From Dendrolimus kikuchii (Eukaryota; Arthropoda; Insecta; Lepidoptera; Lasiocampidae): DNA of 64,000 nt. Below are positions 55,065-64,000 of the stretch, one piece after another (position 1 is the stretch's first letter; each line of letters starts with the position of its first letter). The stretch covers positions 22,059,435-22,123,434 of the forward strand of contig CM034389.1 in NCBI GenBank assembly GCA_019925095.2. Reading direction: 5' to 3'. A program made the position numbers and the translations under genes. The notes beneath the pieces are model-generated. The model searched no databases. It had not been told where the DNA came from and worked only from the letters and a program-made list of their open reading frames with translations.

Positions 55065-55325
55065 TAAAGGTGAAGAGTTTGTTTGTTTGAACGCGCTAAT
55101 CTCAGGAACTACTGATTTGATTTGAAAAATTATCTATCTAACACTGAAAAATTATTTCAGTGTTAGATAGACCATTTATTGAGGAAGGCTATAGGCTATA
55201 TATCATCACGCTAAGACCAATAGGAGCGCAGCACCAATGAAGAATGTTTCCAAATCGGGGGGATTTTTTAACTTACTTTTTTTTCACTATTCCACGCGTA
55301 CGAAGTCGCGAGCAGAAGCTAGTAT
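55065..55325 (+). repeat. Dispersed repeat R4-like, diverged
   Basis: Starts GTTTGTTTGAACGCGCTAAT, contains GGCTATAGGCTATATATCA and ends GTCGCGAGCAGAAGCTAGT. Confidence 0.6.
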
Positions 55326-55424
55326 TAAATAAAATCCTTGTTACAGTCGATAGGCATATCCATGTCTATTTTTTCTTTCACGTTTTCCCAATTGTATGAG
55401 GTTGGCACAATATGTCTTTTCCTT

Positions 55425-55960
55425 TCATACTCCTCTACTCTGACATACGTCCTCTGTCACACCACAAATCATCATATCATCCTTCACACAATACACCCAT
55501 TTCTTTTTTGGTCTACCTTTACATTTGTACCCATCAATCTTGCAGGTTCTTTTTGTCACGTGACTTTCATCCCTCCTCATTACATGCTCATTCCACCTTA
55601 GTCTTCTTCCTCTCAATTTTTCAGTCACTGGTGCAACTTTCAAAGATCCCCTTATGTACTCACTTTTCACCTTATCCATTCTTGTAACACCACACATCCA
55701 TCTGAACATTCTCATCTCAACCGAGTGGAGACGTTTGTGGTCTATCACTTTCATGGCCCAACATTTGGAGGAAACATCGTAAAACAGGTATTCGGTTTTG
55801 GTTCTGCTGATTTTCAATTCAACGTCCTCTATTGCTTGCTGCCACCTGTCCAGTTTCTTTTGGAATACCACCCCGTTTTCATCTACCTGAACAATATCAT
55901 CTGCAAAGAGCATGCACTAGGGAGCCTCATCCTGTACCTCTGCAGAGAACGCATCTATGA
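55425..55960 (-). pseudogene. Second RTE-like reverse transcriptase fragment, degenerate
   Basis: An open minus-strand frame at 55425-55913 contains MLFADDIV (an ADD-type RT catalytic box), SVEMRMFRWMCGVTR, LRGRRLRWNEHVMRR and CKGRPKKKW, the order seen in RTE-like RT C-terminal halves. Between the FADD box and the SVEMR block it is shorter than intact elements, so an internal deletion is likely. Distinct in sequence from the ARELA family. Confidence 0.75.
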
Positions 55961-56324
55961 CCAGCAGAAATAGATACAGACGTAAGGCGTATCCTTGGTG
56001 CAAAATTACCTTCACAGGCACATCTATTAGCATTAATTTAAGGATGACATGAGTATCAACAATCTCACAATTAGGGATGCCAAAGACTGCGCGAAGTGGT
56101 GAAGAAAAAGCAGGAAAGCGTACCCCGGTCTTTGAGACAGACGCTCCGACGCTCCTTTGTCTCTTCGGGTTTTACGTAGAAACTACTGAGCCGACTTCGA
56201 TACGGTTTTCGCTGATCGAAAGTTAATTCTTAGACTTAAACTTTGCGCTAGTTTTTATCCAGGGACACCCGCGGAAAATTTTCTGAGAATTATTTCAAAT
56301 AGCCAAATTAAAATAAAAACGAAT

Positions 56325-56540
56325 TCCAATGTGATTTCTTTACTGATCGATAGCAAATTTAATGTAATAAATTGTGTGATTTTTCTATACCGGGAATTTT
56401 CCCGGGAGCGGTTTGTAGTTGATCAGGTGCGTAAAAATTAGCTTATTCCGGCACAGTTTTCGCTAAAACGATAGCTGCGGTACGTTGTGTCCCGGGAATC
56501 CCGCGGAAATTACAGGTCAACCGTGGATGAAGTTGCGGGC
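56325..56540 (-). repeat. CCCGGG-motif repeat R5, copy 3 (inverted)
   Basis: CTGATCGATAGCAAATTTAA, GGAATTTTCCCGGGAGCGG and GTGTCCCGGGAATCCCGCGG. Confidence 0.75.
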
Positions 56541-57006
56541 ATGTCCTCATTATTAATAATTTCGTAAATATAATAACAATACATCGATGTAAAAACAAGT
56601 GGCGGCTCATAGAGACGAAACCTTTATAATTTAAATACCTATTGATATTTAATCTCATATATCAACAATGAAATGGTTTGGATAAGATTTCTTACGTACT
56701 TATAAACCAGTCTTGTTCTACTTTTAAAATGTATCATTCCAACACTAGCCGGCCGCTATTACTGCACGGACTTTTTAATAATGCGCGGCTATTGCTGTAT
56801 TTTAATTCTATAATATTTTGTTTAAATTCTATAAATGGAAATATTTATTCAAGAGCTTGTAAAATATATAAATATTATTAATACACAAAACTGTACATGA
56901 ACTTTGCCAACTTATATAACGGTGTAAACGTTAATCAGGCAGGCTGGATCGGTACTAGCGTAGAGTTAAGAATTTTGATGAACCACTTCCCCTCTCTACT
57001 TCTACT

Positions 57007-57319
57007 TTATCCGTGCAGGAACGGAGAAAGAATATAATTTCCTGCCACCTGGCGGCCTGTCGTAAGAGGCGACTAAACAACCCACAGCCAGGTGGTAGGG
57101 CATTTGCTCGACTGGATGGCGACCACCACTGGTCTAGAGTATGTCGCCATAACAACCTTGTGTTGTGATCCGGCATTAGTGACCAGGTTCCAGTCTCATT
57201 TAAGAGAGCAGCAGCGCATTTGTAGCACCTTTGGTATTGCAAATGTCCATAGGCAATGGTAACCGTTTTCCATCAAGTGGGCCGTCCGCCTGTTTGTTGA
57301 ACTCCTGCAATAAAAAAAT
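57007..57319 (+). repeat. 320-bp interspersed repeat, copy 10
   Basis: Full length, from TTATCCGTGCAGGAACGGAG to CTCCTGCAATAAAAAAA. A further 80-bp trace lies at 57478-57560. Confidence 0.88.
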
Positions 57320-57624
57320 ACAAAAACTCCTACTATCCCTATCCCGTTGCCCTATTCCATTCCCCTATCTTATCCCCTCAATTCCATTCTTCACGTCTGT
57401 TCCCTCTATCCTATGATATTTATCTTATCCTCTTAACTCTTACCCCATTATCCTATCCTAAACGCTGGTAATTCATTAGTTCCACCCCTGGTGTTGCAAG
57501 TGCCTATAGGCGACGGTAACCACTGTTTTAGCTGGATCGTCGGCTTATTTGCCGATTTCGCAACAAAAAAATCTTCAAAATATTCAATGACTTGATTTAA
57601 AGTAATAATAATAGCCATAAATAA

Positions 57625-58005
57625 TTAGAATTCATCAATATTAACTTCAAAACAAATCAAAAATATTTTAAAAAAGCCAAGGAAAAATAATTTAATAGCA
57701 ACTACGGTCCCGTCATTCAATATCCAGTGTGATATCGCATTTTGCCACGCGAATAGATCCGAACAGAATGGGTGGTGATTCTGAGACCGTATAGGTATGG
57801 TGCAAGGCACAGGAAACTTTTGACTTTGCGCAAACAGACCACCGGCTACACGTGTGCGGTGAGTCCCTACAATTCGTATGCAAAACGTGTGAACTGCTTG
57901 TCGCTGGCCACCGATGGCTCCGGTCAGTCGCCGGTTTGGGTCCAGCCTTAATCTGTTTTTGAAATGAAGTTCTTTTACGCGACTTACAATAGAATTAACT
58001 GTCAT
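57625..58005 (-). CDS. Unassigned 126-codon open frame
   Basis: Starts MTVNSIVSRVKELHFKNRLR, has a moderately GC-rich Arg-rich middle (57.72-57.96 kb) and ends in an AT-rich hydrophobic tail. It does not match any repeat in this window and I do not recognise it. It may be a fragment of an unidentified transposon or a chance frame; no splice or promoter context supports a gene. Confidence 0.2.
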   Translation of the reverse strand: MTVNSIVSRVKELHFKNRLRLDPNRRLTGAIGGQRQAVHTFCIRIVGTHRTRVAGGLFAQSQKFPVPCTIPIRSQNHHPFCSDLFAWQNAISHWILNDGTVVAIKLFFLGFFKIFLICFEVNIDEF

Positions 58006-58099
58006 AAATCGTCACGTAAGCGTTATGTCCTCTCCAGGTGACCTTTAACGTAACTTCGTTCCTGATGGAGGTCCCCCTTTTTTTCAAGTTTCTCATATC

Positions 58100-58235
58100 C
58101 TAACCAATATTATGGAAAAGAGATTGTGTGAAGGATGATATGATAATTTGTGGTGTGACAGAGAACGTCTGCCAGAATAGACGAGTATGGATGGAAAAGA
58201 CATATTGTGCCGACCCCAAATAATTGGGAGAAGGT
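58100..58235 (+). pseudogene. 3' terminus of the second RTE-like family
   Basis: Translates as VKDDMIICGVTENVCQNRRVW, then CADPK-stop-LGEGE, overlapping in sequence the C-terminus of the 55.4-kb copy (VKDDMMICGVTEDVCQSR). The end is A-rich (GGTGAAAAAAAAG). Confidence 0.7.
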
Positions 58236-58916
58236 GAAAAAAAAGAGGGAATATAAATACACATATGAATTTGTTTGTGACGTTTTAACGCCTTAAATAC
58301 GCATTACATCGTCATGAAATTTTGCATAAACATAGTCAGGGGTATAGAAAAGGACATAGGGTACATTTCAGCCAGAAAAAGTACTGCTCCTTAGGAATGG
58401 ACGAATAAAGCCGAAATTATTACGCTCCCATCGCATTTTATTAGGGCCACCGTTGCAATTCATTATTAAACACATATGCATTAGAAGTAAGAAACAGCAA
58501 TACAGTTTATTGTTCTATTCTTCCAATTAGTAAATTCATTTCTATCAGATCATCAACAGTAAATTATATACACGCACATACATTTTCTTACACACACACA
58601 CACACTCAGACACACTGACACACACTTAACTTAACTTAACTACATACTTTAACATCTTAACACAACTGTATTAACGAATAATTTAAAAAAATACGTTTAT
58701 CCAGCATGACGTGGCAACCTGTAATTAAATCTGCACTTAGACTTAGCATATAGTGTAATAATAATATAAACAGCTGTATGTATTAGTGTGAGACTTGTTA
58801 GTTGGTGTTAATAAATTTTAAAAAAATACACTACATTTTACAAGAAATTATCATCTCACGACTTGACGGTTACAAAACGATAGTGCCTTGTGTCCGCTGC
58901 TCCCACTAGGTTTTAT
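58236..58916. other. No gene seen
   Basis: Includes a CA-rich microsatellite with (CTTAA)n at about 58.58-58.65 kb. Confidence 0.55.
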
Positions 58917-59245
58917 ACAAGCTTTTTATAATTTTAAATACAAGCTTTTGAGATCCTGGGTATCATGTAGATAGCAGCAGAGTTCTAGCCAAGACAAGTA
59001 AAATGAGTTCAAACACGACGGGTCTATTTTGTTTAGTACAGGAGTTTCTACGGCCACCTTCCGACTCCATTATCAGATCAGCTGCATGGTACCATATTAT
59101 TGCATTGTCAGGCAATATACATATGTATGCAAAATTTCAGCTCAATCGAAAACCGGGAAGTTGGTCAAATGTAACTTACAAGATTCCACCCGAACTTACA
59201 TACATACATCAATTGCAAGTTAAATAAAAGCTTGTAAAAAAGCTA
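58917..59245 (+). repeat. 300-bp repeat R3, copy 3
   Basis: AAGCTTTTTATAA to TAAATAAAAGCTTGTAAAAA. Same order of landmarks as copy 1. Confidence 0.82.
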
Positions 59246-59549
59246 ATAAAAAAGGTTATAGTAACAGTTCAGATAATTTAGTTTTTATAAACAGAAGTGA
59301 CACGTAAACTAGTTAACCGAAAGTACCGCACACATAAATTTCATAAGTTAAATTATTCACACTATTTGTAAAAATCACACAATAATTATTATCAATTAAT
59401 TTGCATTTGTAACAACAGTAGACTGTAGACGAAAGTACTAAGTGTTTAATTGACGTTTAACCACATTTCGGGACTCGGTGAATATTTCTTACAATAGCAA
59501 AGTAAACAAAGTTTTGCTGGTACAACTAGTTTACAGTATTACACAACTT

Positions 59550-59745
59550 ATAATTCCGATCACTAGTTTTCGTTTGCGCATTAAAATGTAGACCGGTTTC
59601 CGACATGTAATTAATGGATATTGAACTTTATTCGCAAGCGTAAATGAGAGAGTTTTTCTTACCATGCGTTTGTAGCTCCGTTCCGCTTACACGTATACTG
59701 TCCCGTGTTACTGAAGTTGGTGTACTGTATATTGGGAGGAATTAT
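59550..59745. mobile_element. MITE family M2, copy 3 (inverted)
   Basis: 196 bp, ATAATTCC at 59550 to GGAATTAT at 59745. Confidence 0.75.
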
Positions 59746-59784
59746 TAATTGTCTAAAAATTATTTATTACTATTTATTTAATTT

Positions 59785-60105
59785 TTTATCCGTGCAGGAA
59801 CGGAGAAAGAATACAATTTCCTGCAGCCTCGCGGCCTGTCGTAAGAGGCGACTAAACAACCGTGGTTGTTAACAGGTGGTAGGGTATTTGCTCGACTGGA
59901 TGGCGACCACCACTGGTCTAGAGTATGTCGCCATAACAACCTTGTGTTGTGTTCCGGCATTAGTGATCAGGTTCCAGTCTCCTTTAAGAGAGCAGCAGCG
60001 CATTTGTTGCACCTTTGATGTTGCAAATGTCCATAGGCAATGGTAACCGCTTTCCATCAAGTAGGCCGTCTGCCTGTCTGCTGAACTCCTGCAATAAAAA
60101 ATAAA
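59785..60105 (+). repeat. 320-bp interspersed repeat, copy 11
   Basis: Full length with the same ends as copy 10. A constant 5' end plus an A-rich 3' end fits a SINE-sized retroelement, but I see no tRNA-like A/B boxes. Confidence 0.88.
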
Positions 60106-60570
60106 ATAAAAAAACTGTACCGACTGACTTTGTTTTTAGGATTAAAATGTATTTACAAAGCGCGGAATTAATAAATAGGGTTTAAAGGAGCAGAAATTCC
60201 AACTTGGACCACACCTGATCCCACTAGGCTGTCACGATACTGTACTTACATTGAATATCGTACCACGATACACTTTGTGGAGGTATAACATTGATGACAC
60301 GTATCAAACTGGGATTACGTTGAATAAAGTAGTATTTTTTTTAGACAGCACTAGACTTTGCCCCACGGCTGCGCATGTGTAACCCTAAGCAGTAGCTTTA
60401 TTTTACTTACATAAAAACTTAATTCGGAGTTTAACATCTGTACTATATAATATTATAAAGAGGTAGTTTATGAGTTTGTGACGTTGTAGGGGGTAATTTC
60501 TGGATCTACTAAACCGATTTTTAAAATTATTTTACTGTTCGATAGCTACGTTAACAGGGAGTGTCATAGG
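60106..60570. other. Repeat-derived flank of the palindrome
   Basis: 60.45-60.57 kb is the left part of the repeat whose end forms the outer palindrome arm (GTTTATGAGTTTGTGACG, TACTAAACCGATTTTTAAA). Confidence 0.5.
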
Positions 60571-61491
60571 CTATATAACATGCCGCTATATACCACAGGA
60601 GCGGGACAGAGCGCGGGTGAAACCGCGCCGGGTCGCTAGTATAATATAAAAACATATAATAATAACAAAGAAACTAAGTCCATATAATCTAGACAACTGC
60701 CCAGCAAAACATAGAGGTGAGTCGAAGCAAACCTGATTTGAAGTAATATAACGATTAACACTTTCGGGAAAATTCCCGCTTGATTTCCGGGACACAAAGT
60801 ATCGTAGCATTTAAAAATAAAATATAAGCTATCGTTTTAGTGAAAACGTATCCAAAACAGTTAATATTTATGCAGTCTAGTATTTATGATATAAATTTAA
60901 CTAGATTGCATAAATATTAACTGTTTTGGATACGATTTCACTAAAACAACACAGTTTTCACTAAAACGATAGCTTATATTTTATTTTTAAATGCTACGAT
61001 ACTTTGTGTCCCGGATATCAAGCGGGAATTTTCACGAGAGTCTTAATCGTTATATTACTTCAAATTAGGTTTGCTTCGACTCACCTCTATGTTCTGCTGG
61101 GCAGTTGTCTAGATTATATGGACTTAGTATCTTTGTTATTATTATATCGAGGGGTCCAAGGTTATTTGTTTTAAGCGACATTTGCGAAATTGTGTCGATA
61201 GAGGAGTTTGAAGTTTCAATGACCCACAAAAAGACTTCATTAGTAAACTACATACTATATTTAAAAAATAAAAAAATCTGTAGTTTTTAGTTGGAAACCA
61301 GGTTCATTATAATTCCTTAAGTTTGAGACATTAGGATGCAAGAAAACCATCAAGTCAATTCTGTCAGAAAATATCGCTTAAAACAAATAGCCTTTCACCC
61401 CTCGATATGTTTTTATATTATACTAGCGACCCGGCATGGTTTCACCCGCGCTCTGTTCCGCTCCCGTGGTATATAGCGGCATGTTATATAG
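60571..61491. repeat. Long palindrome, about 320-bp arms, centre near 60889
   Basis: 60571-60888 is complementary in order to 60890-61491, once the nested 259-bp MITE (and its duplicated TA) and a 21-bp extra segment in the right arm are set aside. The arms differ by scattered substitutions. The outermost sequences (CGCGGGTGAAACC..GGTCGCTAGTATAATATA) are a common dispersed repeat end. Confidence 0.9.
61147..61405. mobile_element. 259-bp MITE nested in a palindrome arm
   Basis: Inverted ends of about 28 bp starting TCGAGGGGT and sharing TATTTGTTTTAAGC. The other palindrome arm preserves the empty site, which shows duplication of TA (or ATAT). Probably Tc1/mariner-like or another TA-inserting group. 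Confidence 0.88.
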
Positions 61492-61499
61492 TACATTTA

Positions 61500-61625
61500 T
61501 ATCATACCTGGGAAAATTCCCACGGGATTCCTGGGACACAAAATATCACACATTTTATTGAATAAAATTTACTATCGATCAGTGAAAAGATCGCATTGGA
61601 ATTCATTTTTTTGTTTTATTGAATC
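61500..61625 (+). repeat. CCCGGG-motif repeat R5, copy 4
   Basis: GGGAAAATTCCCACGGGATT and ACTATCGATCAGTGAAAAGA, directly right of the palindrome, whose arms carry the same family. Confidence 0.7.
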
Positions 61626-61934
61626 GTGCAGTGTTACTGGTTGTATCCATTATATTTGTACCTTTTTTTACGTGTTTGTACAGTTCTAATAATTCCTATA
61701 GTAATTCCAACGGCCTTTTTAATTCGAGTCCCACACTCGTAACAATATGAAGTAACTAGCGGCCCCGGCAGACGTTGTTCTGCCCTAGAAAATAAACTTT
61801 AGATTCCGATTCCAGCGATACCTACCGGTTCCAAATGTGTTTTAAAACCATCCGGGGACCTATTCGAATAGACACCAAAAAGTCATAAAGATCGGTCCAG
61901 GGGTTTAGTAGTTCAGTGTCATACATACTAACCC

Positions 61935-62225
61935 TAGAATATCTATACAGATAAATAAAATTGAAGTGTGTGTTTGTAATATCAAAATAAAAATGTGAAA
62001 AAAATCAGAGGGATAATTCGGACCAGGAGATTCCGAAAATGCATATTGTAGAGTTTTTGGCTATCTGTCTGGATGTTCCGGCTAATCTATATAACGGCTG
62101 GACGGATTTTGACGGAACTGTCACTGGCAGATAGCTGATGATATAAGGAGTAACTTAGGCTACTTTTTTTAAAGTTCTGCGAAAAATAGTTTCACGCGGA
62201 TGAAATCGCGAGCACAGCTAGTTTT
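61935..62225 (+). repeat. Dispersed repeat R4, copy 3
   Basis: TGTGTTTGTAATATCAAAATA, GAGATTCCGAAAATGCA and GGAGTAACTTAGGCTACTTT, ending GCGAGCACAGCTAGT, a terminus typical of a very common lepidopteran repeat. Confidence 0.7.
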
Positions 62226-63060
62226 ATATATAAAAAAGATATAAAAACAAAATTCAAAGCTAAAAAACTATTGGCAGCCTTTTTGATTACTCATGAATCT
62301 TTGTAGACATATGTATTCAGGCCCAAGTGTATACGGTGATATTGCGCAATACGGCTTCCTATTGCAAAATCGGCTTACTATAGCCGGCTTCACTGTGAGA
62401 GTTCGAGACTCCGTCTTTCTATTAGTGGCCTTAGATAATATCTAATAAAAAGAGGCATATATAGACACACATTGTATATTCACAAACACATACAAAGCGC
62501 AATATAAAAAATAAATAAACCTCGTTCTACACTGTCACCTCCAATCCACTTTCAATTAACGTGTCCAGAGGAGCGTTAACTCGTCGCCCCGCCATACACG
62601 CCGAGTGTCGCCTGACCTAAAGCCTAGTCTACAATTAAATGTGGCATCCTTTTTACACCTAGGGGTCGCGACCTTTGTGAGGGGGGGTTATTAAAGTTAA
62701 ATTAAATTAAAATAAAGGTAATAAAGTTTGCTATTAAAGGACGTCGCATTCTGTTTTAAAAATAAGATCTATATACAAATCAAAGGTATAAATAAATAAT
62801 TAATTGAAATATAATTGTAATATCGTATTGAAGTGGTCGCAAGACTTTTCTTTTTGCCTTTTTGGTTTTTTTGTCGGTCGCGACATAAAAATCGTTGACA
62901 AATAAATCCACAGGATACGTCAATTGTGTATTTGGCAGTCATATAGATCAACAGAGCTACTTTTATCGTCGAACAGGTCACGGCCTCCTTGATTTTGTGT
63001 GCTATGGGTTATGACATCATAATTGTAACGAGTCAAATAGTCAATTAATTATTGTTTAAA
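62226..63060. other. No gene seen
   Basis: AT-rich with no recognisable frames. Confidence 0.55.
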
Positions 63061-63073
63061 TAGTTAAAATATA

Positions 63074-63792
63074 CATACATACACATACATAACTTCACGC
63101 CAGTTCCCTTGCGGGGTAGGCACGAACAACAGAGTGCCATTTAGGCTTATTCTTACACACCTCACTTGCCTCTTTGACATTCATAACTCTTGTCATGCAA
63201 GCTCGTCTGTTCTTAAGGCTTCTGACATCACCTTCTGCTAGTACACGATCAATTTGATCATGGAAGGTGTGTCGTGGCCTTCCAGGACTTCTGCATCCAT
63301 CCACTTTTGCATTGTATATCTGTTTAGTCATTCTTTCATCATGCATTCTTTCCACATGCCCGAACCACCGGAGCATTCCTTTCCTTACCTTCACCCCGAC
63401 ACTCTCTTTCAGACCAACTCTCTTTCTTACTTCGGTATTACGAACGCGGTCCGCGAGCATCACTCCGCAGATTTTGCGCAGTGCTCGCATCTCGACCGCG
63501 TTTACTCTACTTTCATGCTCTTTCTTCCATACCCAACTCTCGCTTCCATACGTGAGCGTAGGTACCAGCACCGCGTTGTGTACGGCGAGCTGGGCCTTCT
63601 GGCTGAGGTTCTTAGCGCCTAGAAGTTTACCTAACGCTCCGTTCAAACTATTCCCCAAATTCACTCTTCTTTCTATATCAGCGGTGTACCTTCCATCCCT
63701 GCTAAAAGCACATCCAAGATATACAAACTCATTCAATTGCTCCAGCATAACATCATCGACCATTATCCTTGCATTCGTTCTGGTTGCAGTTG
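63074..63792 (-). mobile_element. RTE-like LINE 3' end, 719 bp, with 13-bp target duplication
   Basis: A 5'-truncated copy between direct repeats TAGTTAAAATATA at 63061-63073 and 63793-63805. It reads on the minus strand and ends in an (ATGT)n-type tail directly after the ORF stop. This is the longest of seven copies of the family in the window. Confidence 0.9.
63095..63763 (-). CDS. RTE-like reverse transcriptase C-terminal region (open, partial)
   Basis: 222 open codons. The strings EFVYLGCAFSRDG, LTYGSESWVWKK, RALRKICGV and LRWFGHVERM are typical of the region after the polymerase domain in RTE-like endonuclease-reverse transcriptases, and the frame ends YPARELA-stop. The frame stays open upstream of the first Met to the 5' truncation, so the Met is not a true start. 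The catalytic RT motifs are missing. The stop lies only 3-4 nt before the ATGT tail, so the 3' UTR is almost absent. Confidence 0.85.
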   Translation of the reverse strand: MVDDVMLEQLNEFVYLGCAFSRDGRYTADIERRVNLGNSLNGALGKLLGAKNLSQKAQLAVHNAVLVPTLTYGSESWVWKKEHESRVNAVEMRALRKICGVMLADRVRNTEVRKRVGLKESVGVKVRKGMLRWFGHVERMHDERMTKQIYNAKVDGCRSPGRPRHTFHDQIDRVLAEGDVRSLKNRRACMTRVMNVKEASEVCKNKPKWHSVVRAYPARELA

Positions 63793-63805
63793 TAGTTAAA
63801 ATATA

Positions 63806-64000
63806 ATAAAAATAATTTTATTGTCACCAAAAATATGTACAAATTTCGCCTTAAAATTAAGACTGGAAACTAACACCTCAACTAGGCCAAGTCTTGTATC
63901 TTAGGTGTTAGTTGTTTAACATTAATTACAATTATTTTTATTTTGCAATTTTTAAAGTAAGGTTCTTAAAACAAGGTCTTTAAAAGCAAGTTATTTTTAT
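63806..64000. other. No feature seen
   Basis: Only a weak inverted pair (AACTAACACCT / AGGTGTTAGTT) at about 63868-63913. Confidence 0.5.

Noticed and set aside
1..64000. CRISPR arrays, bacterial operons, rRNA genes, telomeric TTAGG arrays
   Set aside because: None seen; the tandem arrays here are minisatellite- or satellite-like, without regular spacers.

Overview
The window is animal nuclear DNA, almost certainly from a moth or butterfly (Lepidoptera). It is AT-rich, intron-rich and packed with non-LTR retrotransposon fragments, SINEs, MITEs and fold-back repeats of the kinds typical of lepidopteran genomes. There are no bacterial-type operons. Nearly all open frames of 60-130 codons are chance frames or pieces of repeats.

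One host protein gene can be assembled completely by hand. It lies on the minus strand from the ATG at 40657 to the stop at 22064. Nine exons join with matching splice phases into 337 codons that encode a peptidylglycine alpha-hydroxylating monooxygenase (PHM), the copper enzyme that starts C-terminal amidation of neuropeptides. It has a signal peptide, all copper ligands and no lyase domain, as expected where PHM and PAL are separate genes. A tRNA-Lys(CTT) gene sits in intron 7 on the opposite strand.

Layout: 1-22 kb is repeat-rich DNA with no recognisable host gene (minisatellite, SINEs, MITEs, degraded LINE pieces, several fold-back structures). 22-40.7 kb is PHM, whose introns hold a GC-rich R1-clade retrotransposon with an intact 783-codon reverse transcriptase (32.6-35.3 kb), a hAT-like MITE with 8-bp target duplications, a 71-bp tandem array, the tRNA gene and many short insertions. 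40.7-64 kb is again repeat-rich, with a Jockey-clade fragment bounded by a 12-bp duplication (49.7-50.5 kb), two families of RTE-like 3' ends, a long palindrome with a MITE nested in one arm (60.6-61.5 kb), and an open 222-codon RTE 3' end at 63.1-63.8 kb.

The transposon record is unusually readable. Seven copies of one RTE-like family are cut off at different 5' points but share one 3' end, and five of them keep clear target-site duplications. Several insertions are nested, which gives relative ages. I found no clearly new multi-gene system. The best leads are the complete PHM gene, the nested antisense tRNA, the RTE family with almost no 3' UTR, the MITE-in-palindrome empty-site comparison, and a compact cluster of 11-bp motifs near 6.75 kb. 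All family assignments come from reading translations and motifs; no database search was possible.
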